Source: Gemmatimonadota bacterium (GTDB lineage: Bacteria > ARS69). From it: 52,028 nucleotides of DNA. Positions within the stretch are counted from its first letter, which is position 1; every line of letters begins with the position of its first letter. Below the pieces are notes generated by a model. That model was not told the DNA's origin and ran no database searches. It saw only the letters and a list, made by a program, of their open reading frames with translations. The position numbers were made by a program, and so were the translations under genes. Positions 25,446 through 34,334 of this stretch are shown in pieces. The stretch spans positions 1 to 52,028 of the forward strand of contig JASLLL010000017.1 in the NCBI GenBank assembly GCA_030747075.1, in the 5' to 3' direction.

Positions 25446-26375
25446 TCAGGAGTCGGATGCCCGCCCCCTGCTGCCCCGGAAGGCGGCGAGGGCACGGGAG
25501 GGGAGCGGGTGAGCCAGTTCCCGCCCGATGAGGCCGGATGCGCGCGCGACACCCGAAAGGGACGCCTCCGTCCCGATTCCCGTCCCGTGGAGGAGGTGGA
25601 GGAGATCCTCCGTCGCCAGGTTGCCCGCCGCGCCCGGAGCGAAGGGGCACCCCCCCAGCCCCCCGGCAGAGGCATCGAACACCGTGATCCCTTCCGTCAG
25701 CCCCGCCCAGACATTCGCGAGCGCCGTTCCGCGCGTGTCATGCAGATGCAGCGCGAGGCGGCTTCGCTCCACACCGGCCGCGTCGTGCGCCTCCAGCACG
25801 CGGGGAATGTCCGTCGGCACCGCCACGCCGATGGTATCGCCCAGCGACACTTCTGAGCACCCCATGTCGAAGAGCGCCTTCGTCGCGCGGGCGGCCTGCC
25901 GGGGGGGGACCTCTCCATCGTAGGGGCACCCGAACACCGTGGAGACATAGCCGCGGACCTCCGCCCCCGCGTGCCGAGCCAACGCAACGACCGGCTCCAG
26001 ACTCGTCAGTGCTTCACCCGCACCTGCGTTCACATTCGCACGGGAGAAGCCCTCCGTCGCCGACGCCAGCACGGCGATGTGGCGCACCCCGACTTCCAGT
26101 GCCCGACGGAGTCCGGTCTCGTTGGGGACAAGCGCCCAGTAGCGCACGCCCGGCTTCTCGTCCAGTGCGGCGAAGACCTCGTCCGCGTCCGCGAGTTGCG
26201 GCACGCGATCGGGCCGAACGAAACTGCTCACCTCGATGTCGGTCAGTCCGGATTCCGCCAGTGCTTCGACGAAGTCCAGCTTCACGCGGGTCCCAAGCGC
26301 ACGGGGTTCGTTCTGCAGTCCGTCCCGCGGCCCGACCTCCACCACACGCACCCGCTCGGGAAGCGGCGCGCTCAT
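25446..26375 (-). CDS. mvaB: Hydroxymethylglutaryl-CoA lyase
   Basis: This 309-residue TIM-barrel enzyme splits HMG-CoA into acetoacetate and acetyl-CoA, the last step of leucine breakdown. The start EVGPRDGLQNE carries the catalytic Arg-Asp. The metal/substrate segments VSSFVRPDRVPQLADA and LHLHDTRGTALAN follow, and the catalytic cysteine lies in the signature GGLGGCPFAPGAAGN. The ATG overlaps the stop of the biotin-carrier gene by four bases (ATGA). It is the last gene of the five-gene leucine/isovalerate operon. Length and motifs are normal. Confidence 0.95.
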   Translation of the reverse strand: MSAPLPERVRVVEVGPRDGLQNEPRALGTRVKLDFVEALAESGLTDIEVSSFVRPDRVPQLADADEVFAALDEKPGVRYWALVPNETGLRRALEVGVRHIAVLASATEGFSRANVNAGAGEALTSLEPVVALARHAGAEVRGYVSTVFGCPYDGEVPPRQAARATKALFDMGCSEVSLGDTIGVAVPTDIPRVLEAHDAAGVERSRLALHLHDTRGTALANVWAGLTEGITVFDASAGGLGGCPFAPGAAGNLATEDLLHLLHGTGIGTEASLSGVARASGLIGRELAHPLPSRALAAFRGSRGRASDS

Positions 26376-26872
26376 TCCTCGCTCCCGACAGGCTCCACTT
26401 CCGCCAGAACCTGATCCGCGTCGCAGGGGTCTCCGGCGGCCACATGCAGCGCAGTGACGGTTCCCGCGAAGGGCGCCGTCACTGCGATCTCCATCTTCAT
26501 CGCCTCGACCGCGAGGAGAGCCTGCCCGTTCGCCACCTCTTCCCCGACCGAGACATGCACTTCCGTCACGGTGCCCGGCATGGGCGAAACGAGTCCGCCC
26601 TCGGGAACTTCATGGCGACGCGGACGCCCGCCCCCCTTCTCCAGGACGGCGTGCCCTTCGCCGAGGATGGTCACATGGCGCGCGGAATCCGCGGCGTCCA
26701 CGCGCACGCGCCACGACCCCCCGGCACCCGTCATCCGGAACGCGCCCGGGCCAAGCGGCGTGGCGCGGAACTCCCCGGAAAGCTCCCCCGACTCCACGAA
26801 CGCCGCGCCGTCGGGCGTGGTCTCCACGCGCACTTCCCGGTCTTCCCCTCCCGAGCGAAAGACGAGCTTCAC
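26372..26872 (-). CDS. Stand-alone biotin carboxyl carrier protein of methylcrotonyl-CoA carboxylase
   Basis: The 166-residue protein ends in a biotinyl/lipoyl domain (about 92-162). It has the biotin attachment motif EAMKME with Lys126 and the preceding VSPMPGTV hinge, as in acyl-CoA carboxylases. The N-terminal 90 residues are beta-rich and resemble the BT domain that links biotin carboxylase to carrier in methylcrotonyl- and propionyl-CoA carboxylase alpha chains. Thus the usual fused alpha subunit appears split after its carboxylase half. The GTG at 26872 has GGGAGG seven bases upstream and overlaps the carboxylase stop (GTGA), which would keep the two products equimolar. Confidence 0.88.
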   Translation of the reverse strand: MKLVFRSGGEDREVRVETTPDGAAFVESGELSGEFRATPLGPGAFRMTGAGGSWRVRVDAADSARHVTILGEGHAVLEKGGGRPRRHEVPEGGLVSPMPGTVTEVHVSVGEEVANGQALLAVEAMKMEIAVTAPFAGTVTALHVAAGDPCDADQVLAEVEPVGSEE

Positions 26873-28392
26873 GAGCCACCTCCCGCGCGTCCGCGAAGAC
26901 GCCAACCGACCATCGTGTCCCACGGATCGGGATGGGCGGGTGCCCCCTTCGCGCGATCGGTGCCCGCCCCCCCCGCGGCCAGGTTCATCGAATCCGCAAG
27001 AGCGGCGGCCACCAGAAGAAGATCCGCCGTACCTTCCTTCTCTTCAGCGCGACGCGGCAGGAACTCCTCTTCCACCATGGTGGTGTGGTACTCCCCGGAC
27101 GCCACCGCGTCGTCCGCGAGAAGGTCACGCAGGAACGGCAGGTTCGTGCCCGGCCCGTGGATCACGGTTTCGTCGAGCGCAAGGCGCAGCCGCCACCACG
27201 CTTCCGCACGATCCGCGCCCCAGGTGATCACCTTCGCGAGCATCGGATCGTACGAAGACGACACGCAGTCTCCCGTGGCCACGCCGGAGTCCACACGCAA
27301 CCACGGCCGCCGGGGGAACTCCACGCGCAGGAGTTCGCCGGCACGCGGCAGGAAGGCATCGTCGGGATCTTCCGCGTAGAGACGCGCTTCCACGGCGGCG
27401 CCGTGCCGCGTGACCTCCTCCTGCGCGAAGCCGAGTTCTCCGGTAACGGCCATCCGAAGCTGCTCCCGCACGAGATCCCGTCCCGTCACGAGTTCGGTAA
27501 CCGGATGCTCCACCTGAATGCGCGCGTTCACTTCCAGAAAGTAGAATCCGCCATTCGGATCGAGCAGGAACTCGCAGGTTCCGGCCGATCGGTATGCGGC
27601 CTCCCGCGCGACGGCCACTGCGGCATCGGTGAGCGCGGTGCGGAGCCGATCCCCAAGCGCGGGCGACGGGGACTCCTCCACGATCTTCTGATGACGCCGC
27701 TGGAGCGTGCACTCGCGCTCGAACAGGTGGACGACCCCGCCGCGCCCGTCTCCGAGAACCTGCACCTCTACATGGCGTGGCCGGGCGATCCACTTCTCCA
27801 GATAGAGCGACGCATCGCCGAACGCGGACGACGCCACCCGGGCCGCGCCTTCCATGGCGCTCGCCAGTTCGCCCGCGGACTCGACGCGCGCCATTCCCTT
27901 GCCGCCGCCGCCGAGCGCCGCCTTCACAAGCACGGGCCAGCCCATGTCCTCCGCCGCTGCGGTCGCACCGGCGATGTCGGACGCATCTCCCTCCCAGCCG
28001 GGCACGACCGGGACCCCCGCCGAGACTGCCGCGGCACGAGCACGACGCTTGTCGCCCAGAAGCGCGATCGTCTCCGGCGCCGGGCCGATGAACACAAGCC
28101 CCGCGTCCTCCACCGCCGCGGCAAAGTCCGCGTTTTCCGCAAGGAACCCGTAACCCGGATGCACGGCGTCGGCTTCCACCTCGCGTGCGGCCTGGAGGAT
28201 TCGCTCCGCGTTGAGATACGACTCCGCAGGCGATTCCGGCCCGATCTCGACGGCCCGATCCGCCGCGCGAACATGAGCCGCCTCCCGGTCGGCTTCGCTG
28301 TAGACAGCGACCGAGTCCATTCCTTCCTCGCGAAGCGCGGCCATCACCCGGCACGCGATCTCGCCTCGATTGGCCACCAGTACGCGCTTCAT
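26869..28392 (-). CDS. Biotin carboxylase subunit of methylcrotonyl-CoA carboxylase
   Basis: This 507-residue ATP-grasp enzyme carboxylates biotin on the separate carrier using bicarbonate and ATP. The start KRVLVANRGEIACRV, the HPGYGFLAEN loop, the glycine-rich lid LGGGGKGM (160-167), RRHQKIVEESPSP and EVNARIQVEHPVTE (about 290) are all intact. It lacks the C-terminal carrier domain normally fused in MCC alpha subunits. The ATG at 28392 overlaps the hydratase stop (ATGA). The operon context, not the sequence itself, assigns methylcrotonyl-CoA as the final acceptor. Acetyl- or geranyl-CoA carboxylase roles are less likely. Confidence 0.92.
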   Translation of the reverse strand: MKRVLVANRGEIACRVMAALREEGMDSVAVYSEADREAAHVRAADRAVEIGPESPAESYLNAERILQAAREVEADAVHPGYGFLAENADFAAAVEDAGLVFIGPAPETIALLGDKRRARAAAVSAGVPVVPGWEGDASDIAGATAAAEDMGWPVLVKAALGGGGKGMARVESAGELASAMEGAARVASSAFGDASLYLEKWIARPRHVEVQVLGDGRGGVVHLFERECTLQRRHQKIVEESPSPALGDRLRTALTDAAVAVAREAAYRSAGTCEFLLDPNGGFYFLEVNARIQVEHPVTELVTGRDLVREQLRMAVTGELGFAQEEVTRHGAAVEARLYAEDPDDAFLPRAGELLRVEFPRRPWLRVDSGVATGDCVSSSYDPMLAKVITWGADRAEAWWRLRLALDETVIHGPGTNLPFLRDLLADDAVASGEYHTTMVEEEFLPRRAEEKEGTADLLLVAAALADSMNLAAGGAGTDRAKGAPAHPDPWDTMVGWRLRGRAGGGS

Positions 28393-29186
28393 GAGGCGTC
28401 CTCCTCCCGCTCCGGAGCCCACGACGGGCGGCGGCGCTCCGAGAATGCCGCCAGCCCCTCCTGCCCGTCTGCCGAGGCCCGCGCCCGGGCGATCATGGCC
28501 GGGGTCCTGGCCGCGGCCTCCGTCGGCGTCGCGCCGGAGAGCGCACGCAGCAGTTCCTTGATGCGCCGCTGCGCGTCCGGGCTTCCCGCGAGAAGAAGGG
28601 CCAGCAGCCGTTCCACCGCGGTGTCCAGTTCGTCGCTCGCCACGACCTCACCCACCAGTCCGATGTCCGCCGCCGCCTCTGCTCCGAACCGCTCTCCCGT
28701 CAGGAAGAGCCGACGCGCGTTGGCTTCGCCGATTCTGCGCACGACATAGGGGCTGATCACGCCGGGGAGGATTCCCAGCCGGACCTCGGAAAAGGCGAAG
28801 CGCGCGCCGCGTTCCGCAATCGCCATGTCCGCCGCCGCCACGAGACCGACGCCGCCGCCGAAGACATTTCCGTGAACACGCGTGATGACGGGGCGCGGGA
28901 ACGCATGGATCGACTCGAAGAGACTCTGGAGCGTCTGCGCATCGGCCAGATTCTCCTCGCGGGAGGCGGCCCCCGTTGCCTTCATCTCCGCGATATCCGC
29001 ACCCGCACACAGGTCCTGACCTTCGCCGCGAAGCACGACCGCGCGCACGGATTCATCCGCGGCGGCCTCCGTCAACACGGATGTCAGTTCCCGAATGAGC
29101 GCTGCCGAGAGCGCGTTTCGCGCGTCGGGCCGATTCAAAGAGAGCCGAAGAACGCCTCCCTCCCGACCACTGCGGACGAGTCCCAT
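28389..29186 (-). CDS. liuC: Enoyl-CoA hydratase, probable methylglutaconyl-CoA hydratase
   Basis: This 265-residue crotonase-fold enzyme would hydrate 3-methylglutaconyl-CoA to HMG-CoA. The fold markers are LNRPDARNALSAALI, the oxyanion-hole loop LCAGADIAEM, and HGNVFGGGVGLVAAADMAIA with FSEVRLGILPG, which holds the catalytic Glu positions. The ATG at 29186 overlaps the stop of the carboxyltransferase gene (TGATG); the frame is open upstream but runs into that gene. Its place between carboxylase subunits and HMG-CoA lyase supports the specific substrate; the fold alone would not. Confidence 0.9.
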   Translation of the reverse strand: MGLVRSGREGGVLRLSLNRPDARNALSAALIRELTSVLTEAAADESVRAVVLRGEGQDLCAGADIAEMKATGAASREENLADAQTLQSLFESIHAFPRPVITRVHGNVFGGGVGLVAAADMAIAERGARFAFSEVRLGILPGVISPYVVRRIGEANARRLFLTGERFGAEAAADIGLVGEVVASDELDTAVERLLALLLAGSPDAQRRIKELLRALSGATPTEAAARTPAMIARARASADGQEGLAAFSERRRPSWAPEREEDAS

Positions 29187-30793
29187 CACATACGGAACAC
29201 GCCGTAGGGCGTGTCGGGCACGGGGGCATTGAGCGACGCGGACAACGCCAGCGCCAGTACATCGCGCGTGTTGCGCGGATCGATGATTCCGTCGTCCCAC
29301 AAACGCGCAGTCGAATAGTACGGGCTGCCTTCCGCTTCGTACTTTTCGAGAATCGGGCGCATGAACTCCTTCTGCTCTTCGGGCGACATCTCCACGCCCT
29401 TCGCCGCAAGCTGCGCCACCTTGACCGCGCGCAGCACTTCCGCGGCTTGCTCGCCGCCCATCACGCTGATGCGCGCATTCGGCCACATGAAGAGGAAACG
29501 CGGTGAGTACGCGCGTCCGCACATGCCGTAGTTCCCCGCACCGAAGCTGCCGCCGACCATCACCGTGATGCGTGGCACGCGAGCGTTCGCGACGGCGTGG
29601 ACCATCTTCGCGCCATCCTTCGCGATGCCGCCGTGTTCGGCGTCCTTCCCGACCATGTAGCCGGTGATGTTCTGGAAGAAGAGCAGCGGGGTCCGGCGAA
29701 GCGTGGCGAGTTGAACGAGATGCGCCGCCTTCTGGGAACTCTCCGAGAAGAGCACGCCGTTGTTCGCAAGCACGGCCACCGGAAACCCGTGGATGTGTCC
29801 GAACCCGGCGATGAGCGTGCGGCCATAGCGCGGTTTGAACTCGTGAAGCCGCGACCCGTCCAGGATGCGCGCAAGGACTTCTCGGAAGTCATACGGCGTC
29901 CGCACATCCTTCGGGAGGATGCCGGGAATCTCCTCGGGACTGTAGAGCGGATCTTCGGGCGCGGCGCGAACCACCGTGTCCGGCTTGCGATGGTTCAGAT
30001 GCCCGACGATGGTCCGCGCGATCTCCAGCGCCTCGCCGTCGTCCGCTGCCAGGTGATCCGCCACGCCGGAGATGCGCGTGTGGACATCTCCGCCACCGAG
30101 TTCCTCCGCGGTGACCTCTTCTCCCGTGGCCGCCTTCACGAGCGGCGGCCCGCCGAGGAAGATCGTCCCCTGCTCCTTGACGATGACGGCTTCGTCACTC
30201 ATCGCCGGAACATAGGCGCCGCCTGCCGTGCACGACCCCATGACGACCGCGACCTGCGGGATCCCTTCCGCCGACATTCTGGCCTGATTGTAGAATATGC
30301 GGCCGAAGTGCTCCCGGTCGGGGAACACATCCGCCTGCAGGGGAAGAAACGCTCCACCGGAATCCACGAGATAGATGCACGGGAGGTGGTTCTGCCGGGC
30401 GATCTCCTGCGCGCGAAGGTGCTTCTTCACCGTCATGGGAAGGTAGGTGCCGCCCTTCACCGTGGCGTCGTTGGCGACGACCATGACTTCGCGACCCGCG
30501 ACGCGCCCGATCCCCGTGACGATCCCGGCCGCAGGCGCCGCCCCCCCGTAGAGGCCGTCCGCCGCGAGCGGCGACAGCTCCAGAAACGGGCTCCCGTCAT
30601 CCAAAAGAAGCCGCACGCGCTCCCGCACGAAGATCTTGCCGCGCTTCTCGTGACGGGCGCGAAGTTCCGCACCCCCTCCTTCGCGCACCGCATCCATGCG
30701 GTCGGCGAGTTCAGCGGAAACCCCACGATGATGTTCCTCGTTCTCCGCAAACGCGGGAGAGGAAGGATCGACATGGCTTTCGAGAACTTCCAC
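29186..30793 (-). CDS. mccB: Methylcrotonyl-CoA carboxylase carboxyltransferase (beta) subunit
   Basis: This 535-residue protein transfers the carboxyl group from biotin to methylcrotonyl-CoA in leucine breakdown. The two crotonase-like halves are clear: N-half [41 protein letters not shown] and [18 protein letters not shown]-half [42 protein letters not shown] and [10 protein letters not shown]. These are typical of MccB rather than PccB. I chose the GTG at 30793, preceded by AGGAGAGAGG, over a GTG 18 bases upstream. It is the first gene of the operon and lies 64 bases after rsgA on the same strand. Confidence 0.94.
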   Translation of the reverse strand: MEVLESHVDPSSPAFAENEEHHRGVSAELADRMDAVREGGGAELRARHEKRGKIFVRERVRLLLDDGSPFLELSPLAADGLYGGAAPAAGIVTGIGRVAGREVMVVANDATVKGGTYLPMTVKKHLRAQEIARQNHLPCIYLVDSGGAFLPLQADVFPDREHFGRIFYNQARMSAEGIPQVAVVMGSCTAGGAYVPAMSDEAVIVKEQGTIFLGGPPLVKAATGEEVTAEELGGGDVHTRISGVADHLAADDGEALEIARTIVGHLNHRKPDTVVRAAPEDPLYSPEEIPGILPKDVRTPYDFREVLARILDGSRLHEFKPRYGRTLIAGFGHIHGFPVAVLANNGVLFSESSQKAAHLVQLATLRRTPLLFFQNITGYMVGKDAEHGGIAKDGAKMVHAVANARVPRITVMVGGSFGAGNYGMCGRAYSPRFLFMWPNARISVMGGEQAAEVLRAVKVAQLAAKGVEMSPEEQKEFMRPILEKYEAEGSPYYSTARLWDDGIIDPRNTRDVLALALSASLNAPVPDTPYGVFRM

Positions 30794-30857
30794 GGCCTCT
30801 CTCCTTCGCACCCGTTTCCGTGTACCAGACCCCCCCCGTCAGGACAAGGAGGATCGG

Positions 30858-31964
30858 TCACCCTCCGGGACGACTCCCGGAGCGAACCTCTTCCATGAGC
30901 GTCCGGAAGCTCTCCAGGCGCTCCCGTGACACGCGCCCTGCCCGGACCTCACCTTCCACCTCGCATCCCTTGTCGCCGTCATGGCGGCAGTTGGAAAACG
31001 CGCACGACTCTCCGGCTTCCGCGATCTCGGGGAAGAACCGAGCGACATCCTCCTCCCCCCCCACCGCCAGAAGAAAGCTGCGGACTCCCGGCGTGTCGAT
31101 GACGGATCCGCCGAACGGGAAATCGTACAGCATCGAACTGGTGGTGGTGTGCCGTCCCTTTCCGGTCTGCGCGTGAACATCTCCGACGGGAATGTTCTCT
31201 TCCGGGAGCAGGCGATTGAGAAGCGACGACTTCCCGACACCCGACTGCCCGGAGAAGACCGAGGTCTTCCCCGCCAGGATCTCCGCAAGTTCCGGAAGGC
31301 CCTCCCCTGTTTCGGCGGAAACTGCCGCGCAGGGAATCCCGAGCCCCCGGTAGACGGCGAGAAACCGATCCACTTCCGGGGGAGAGGACAGATCCATCTT
31401 GTTGAGCACAAGCACCGGCGAAAGCCCCCCCCGGCCCGCCGCGACCAGATAGCGGTCCACGAGTCGGGGCTTGAACGGCGGCTGGTCCGCGGAGGCGACC
31501 ACCACCGCCAGATCCACATTGGCGCAAAAGACCTGCTCTTCGCGGCCTCGCCGAATGCGGGAGAGCTGTGTCTCGCGCGGAAGCACTTCCGTCAGGACAT
31601 GGGGCGGTGCGCCGTCGGCGAGAAACCGCACGCGGTCCCCCACGGCCACCGGGGACGCATCGGGATGCGGCACACGAGTGGAGCGGCGAAGCGCACACGA
31701 GATGGCGCGCTCCTCCCCCTCCGGCACGACGCTCACCTCCCGGCGACGAAGCGACACGACGCGCCCAAAGCGGACATCGCCCTCCTGCTCGGTTCGGGAT
31801 GCCTCCTCCGGAACGGCCCCTTCATTGTCGCGGCCGCGGAGGATCTTCTCCCGGGATGGCCCATGGTCCAGTCTGGGGTCCCCTCTGCGAATACGACCCC
31901 GACTTCCGCCGCGGGAGCGCGGAGTTCCTCTTCGTGTGCGTTTGCGTCTGGGTCCGCTCTTCAA
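30858..31964 (-). CDS. rsgA: Ribosome small-subunit-dependent GTPase RsgA
   Basis: RsgA is a circularly permuted GTPase that aids 30S ribosome maturation. An OB-fold-like part (about 60-135) precedes the G domain, where the G4 motif VLNKMDL comes before the P-loop SGQSGVGKSSLLN and the G3 motif DTPGVRSF. The zinc knuckle CAFSNCRHDGDKGC and a helical tail close the protein. The N-terminus is basic (RRKRTRRG, then REKILRGRDNEGAVPEEASR), as in many RsgA proteins. I chose the TTG at 31964 with GGAG six bases upstream, giving 368 residues. An in-frame GTG at 32033 lacks a good ribosome site but cannot be ruled out. Confidence 0.93.
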   Translation of the reverse strand: MKSGPRRKRTRRGTPRSRGGSRGRIRRGDPRLDHGPSREKILRGRDNEGAVPEEASRTEQEGDVRFGRVVSLRRREVSVVPEGEERAISCALRRSTRVPHPDASPVAVGDRVRFLADGAPPHVLTEVLPRETQLSRIRRGREEQVFCANVDLAVVVASADQPPFKPRLVDRYLVAAGRGGLSPVLVLNKMDLSSPPEVDRFLAVYRGLGIPCAAVSAETGEGLPELAEILAGKTSVFSGQSGVGKSSLLNRLLPEENIPVGDVHAQTGKGRHTTTSSMLYDFPFGGSVIDTPGVRSFLLAVGGEEDVARFFPEIAEAGESCAFSNCRHDGDKGCEVEGEVRAGRVSRERLESFRTLMEEVRSGSRPGG

Positions 31965-32165
31965 GGCGCGCTCCGGCAGCCCCCGGTCATCGGAAGGCGT
32001 CTCATCGTAGCAGCGGATGCATGGAATCTCCACCTCTGCGCTTTCGGCCCGTTCCTTGCGGAAGAGGCTCCTCCAGAACGCAGCCGGCGAATCCGGCGGG
32101 GTTTTGCAGCATCGGGTGGCCGATTTCGACAGTCGCGGCCGACCGATTGATCACAAACTGAACAG

Positions 32166-32186
32166 GCGGTTCGAATGATGAACCGC
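32166..32186 (+). promoter_or_regulatory. Hairpin abutting the ribosome site of the WDGD-repeat gene
   Basis: GCGGTTC (32166-32172) pairs perfectly with GAACCGC (32180-32186) around a seven-base loop. The next base starts the AGGAGG ribosome site. It could be an operator or an RNA stem that affects translation. The rest of the 236-base gap to rsgA shows nothing else firm. Confidence 0.45.
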
Positions 32187-32200
32187 AGGAGGTTGACAAG

Positions 32201-32938
32201 GTGGCACTTCGATTCCGCTCTCTCGGCTTTCTCCCGGCTTTCGCGGGAGCGATCCTGCTGATTGCCGGTCTCTCCGACACCCACGCAGCCGGACTTGAAT
32301 ACACGGATCTTTCGATGGACGGCGACCGTCGCACCGACCTTCCCTGGGACGACGACTTTCCCCCGGTCCTTCCTGAAACGCCGGGCGCGCCCGATGCGGT
32401 CCTTGAGAACCGGGAAATCCCGTGGGACGGCGACCGTCCGGCGGATGACTTCGACGCCCAACTCCACCGGGAAGAGGAGCCCTGGGACGGAGACCGCGAC
32501 AGCCGCGGCGCGTACCTCGGCCCGGAAGAGGCGGTGTGGGACGGAGAGCGTCCGTTCGCCCCGCCCCCGGCTCCCGCCGCATCGAACCCGCCCGAAGAAA
32601 TGGCGTGGAACGGAGACCACCCCGGAGCGCAGAGCGGAAACCAGGCCTCGCAGTTCGCCGGACCCGCGGCCGGAGAGCCGGAGGCCCCGTGCGTCGTCTT
32701 CCCGAACCCGTCATTCGCGAACATGACCTTCCAGATGGGATCCGGAGCAGTGTCCGTTTCCGTGTTTGATGTGACGGGCCGCGAGATCGCGTCGGTCGAC
32801 GGGGAACACGGCCGCGTCGGCTGGGACGGAAACAGCGCGTCAGGGAGTTCGGTTGCGCCGGGCGTGTACTTCGCGCGGGTTCTTGCCGAATCGGACGGCG
32901 CCCGAACCGTCGAGACGGTGCGGATTGTGCGACGGTAG
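32201..32938 (+). CDS. Secreted WDGD-repeat protein with FlgD-like tail
   Basis: This 245-residue protein has a signal peptide (1-30, ending THAA). Residues 38-142 are an acidic region with six spaced copies of a short motif built on W-(D/N)-G-(D/E)-(R/H): MDGDR (39), WDDDF (49), WDGDRP (75), WDGDRD (95), WDGERP (113) and WNGDHP (136), about 20 residues apart and mostly preceded by Glu and Pro. I recognise no family for this part; calcium or carbohydrate binding are guesses. Residues 151-245 form a FlgD-like domain (VFDVTGREIASV, RVGWDGNS, PGVYFARV, ending RIVRR). The GTG at 32201 has GGAGG eight bases upstream. It meets queF tail to tail with no bases between. Confidence 0.82.
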   Translation: MALRFRSLGFLPAFAGAILLIAGLSDTHAAGLEYTDLSMDGDRRTDLPWDDDFPPVLPETPGAPDAVLENREIPWDGDRPADDFDAQLHREEEPWDGDRDSRGAYLGPEEAVWDGERPFAPPPAPAASNPPEEMAWNGDHPGAQSGNQASQFAGPAAGEPEAPCVVFPNPSFANMTFQMGSGAVSVSVFDVTGREIASVDGEHGRVGWDGNSASGSSVAPGVYFARVLAESDGARTVETVRIVRR

Positions 32939-33319
32939 TCAGTCGTCAGAGGCGGGGGGCGCCCCACCCCCACTGCCGAGCGATGGATACTCCGCCGTCA
33001 CGACCGTCGTGATGCCCCCGCGAACGCTGAACTCCCCCCGGACGCGCATCCGGCGGGGCGAGCAGCTCTCCAGGAGATGATCGAGAATCTCGTTGGTGAC
33101 CGCTTCGTGGAAAACGCCGCGGTCCCTGAACGAGTGCATGTAGAGCTTCAGCGACTTCAGCTCCAGGCACAGCCGGTCGGGAATGTAACTGATCTCGATC
33201 ACCGCGAAGTCGGGCTGCCCGGTAATCGGGCAGAGCGCGGTCCACTCCGGCGCACGGATGTCGATCCGGTAGTCCCGCTCCGGGCTCGGGTTGGGAAAGG
33301 TCTCCACGCGTTCGCTCAT
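32939..33319 (-). CDS. queF: NADPH-dependent preQ0 reductase QueF (short type)
   Basis: This 126-residue enzyme reduces the nitrile of 7-cyano-7-deazaguanine to preQ1, the precursor of queuosine in tRNA. The nucleophile Cys30 and the acid Asp37 are in [11 protein letters not shown], and the substrate/NADPH region [17 protein letters not shown] is intact. It is the short unimodular class known from Bacillus. The ATG at 33319 has GGAGG upstream and overlaps the queD stop (ATGA). It is the last gene of queCEDF. Making preQ1 here implies that the organism finishes queuosine with enzymes elsewhere on the genome. Confidence 0.95.
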   Translation of the reverse strand: MSERVETFPNPSPERDYRIDIRAPEWTALCPITGQPDFAVIEISYIPDRLCLELKSLKLYMHSFRDRGVFHEAVTNEILDHLLESCSPRRMRVRGEFSVRGGITTVVTAEYPSLGSGGGAPPASDD

Positions 33320-33690
33320 CGTTCCCCTCCGTCCGGGCCGTCGTACACGCACCGCGAAGTACAGGTCTCATGGACAACGACCCGCGCAAGTCCCGGAAGA
33401 CGCGGCGCGAGTTCCTTCCAGATCCATCCGGCGATCGCCTCTGAAGTCGGGTTCTCCAGACCTTCCACATCGTTCAGATATCGATGGTCCAGCGCATCGT
33501 GAACCGGGCGGAAGGCCTTGCTCAGGTCCGAGTAGTCGGCGACCCAGCCGGTCTGAGCGCCCAGCGGCCCCGCGACGCGCACATCCACCCGAAACGAATG
33601 CCCGTGCAACCTGCGGCACTTGTGCCCCTCGGGCACATTCGGCAACAAGTGCGCCGCCTCAAACCGAAAGGACTTCTCGATCGCGAACAT
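33316..33690 (-). CDS. queD: 6-carboxytetrahydropterin synthase QueD
   Basis: This 124-residue PTPS-family enzyme turns 7,8-dihydroneopterin triphosphate into 6-carboxy-5,6,7,8-tetrahydropterin, the first committed step to preQ0. The zinc ligands His14 (FEAAHLL), His29 and His31 (RLHGHSF) and the catalytic Cys25 are present, with the later DHRYLND and HETCTSRC segments. It overlaps queE (TGATG) and queF (ATGA). The length is typical of QueD. Confidence 0.95.
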   Translation of the reverse strand: MFAIEKSFRFEAAHLLPNVPEGHKCRRLHGHSFRVDVRVAGPLGAQTGWVADYSDLSKAFRPVHDALDHRYLNDVEGLENPTSEAIAGWIWKELAPRLPGLARVVVHETCTSRCVYDGPDGGER

Positions 33691-34334
33691 CAGACCTCCC
33701 GGAGAACTCCCGGCCAGAGAATGCGGTGCAGTTGAAGCTGCAGCGTGGCCTCAATGCCGGACGCCAGAAGCCACTCCGCCAGAAGCGACGGAGCCAGACG
33801 ACCCGACACGGCCGAGAAGAGAATAGTGCAGCGACCCTCCAGACGAAAGTCCCGGATTCGGCCCAGCGACCAGTCGAAGTCCGCCCGGTCCGCGATGACG
33901 AACTTGACTTCGTCCGTCTTCCGGGGCGGGTCGAAGTTCGCGCGGAAGACCTTCCCCGATTCCCCGGACGATGGTGTCTTCACATCCACAACACGCAGGA
34001 CTCGTTCGTCCACTCCGCGAATGTCACGGTGCCCGCCCGTTTCGATCATCACTTCCCGGCCTGCGTCCAGCAGCTGCCGAAGGAGGTCGTGGACAGCCTC
34101 CTGCAGGAGCGGCTCTCCGCCCGTCACGAGCACAAGCCCCTCGCCAAGCCCGAGCGCCTCCGCGACGATGTCCTCCACCGCGCGTCGCGTCCCCCCGTGA
34201 AAGGCGTGCTCCGTATCGCACCATGCGCAGCGAAGGTCGCAGCCGGTCAGGCGAACGAAGACACACGGCCGCCCGGCGCGGGTGGACTCTCCCTGGATCG
34301 ACCGGTAGATCTCGTGAACGAGGAGCGTGCTCAC
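33690..34334 (-). CDS. queE: 7-carboxy-7-deazaguanine synthase QueE (radical SAM)
   Basis: This 214-residue radical SAM enzyme contracts the tetrahydropterin ring to 7-carboxy-7-deazaguanine. The cluster motif is Cys32-x3-Cys36-x2-Cys39 ([12 protein letters not shown]), with the substrate loop YRSIQGEST before it and VTGGEPLLQ after it. The start is the GTG at 34334 with GGAG eight bases upstream, overlapping the queC stop (GTGA). Much of the longer open frame upstream is opposite-phase queC sequence and not part of the protein. The ring-contraction role is family knowledge. Confidence 0.95.
   Translation of the reverse strand: MSTLLVHEIYRSIQGESTRAGRPCVFVRLTGCDLRCAWCDTEHAFHGGTRRAVEDIVAEALGLGEGLVLVTGGEPLLQEAVHDLLRQLLDAGREVMIETGGHRDIRGVDERVLRVVDVKTPSSGESGKVFRANFDPPRKTDEVKFVIADRADFDWSLGRIRDFRLEGRCTILFSAVSGRLAPSLLAEWLLASGIEATLQLQLHRILWPGVLREV

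Noticed and set aside
32166-32186. tRNA T-arm-like GGTTCGAAT
   Set aside because: It is part of a perfect hairpin that ends at a ribosome site; no acceptor, D or anticodon arms surround it.
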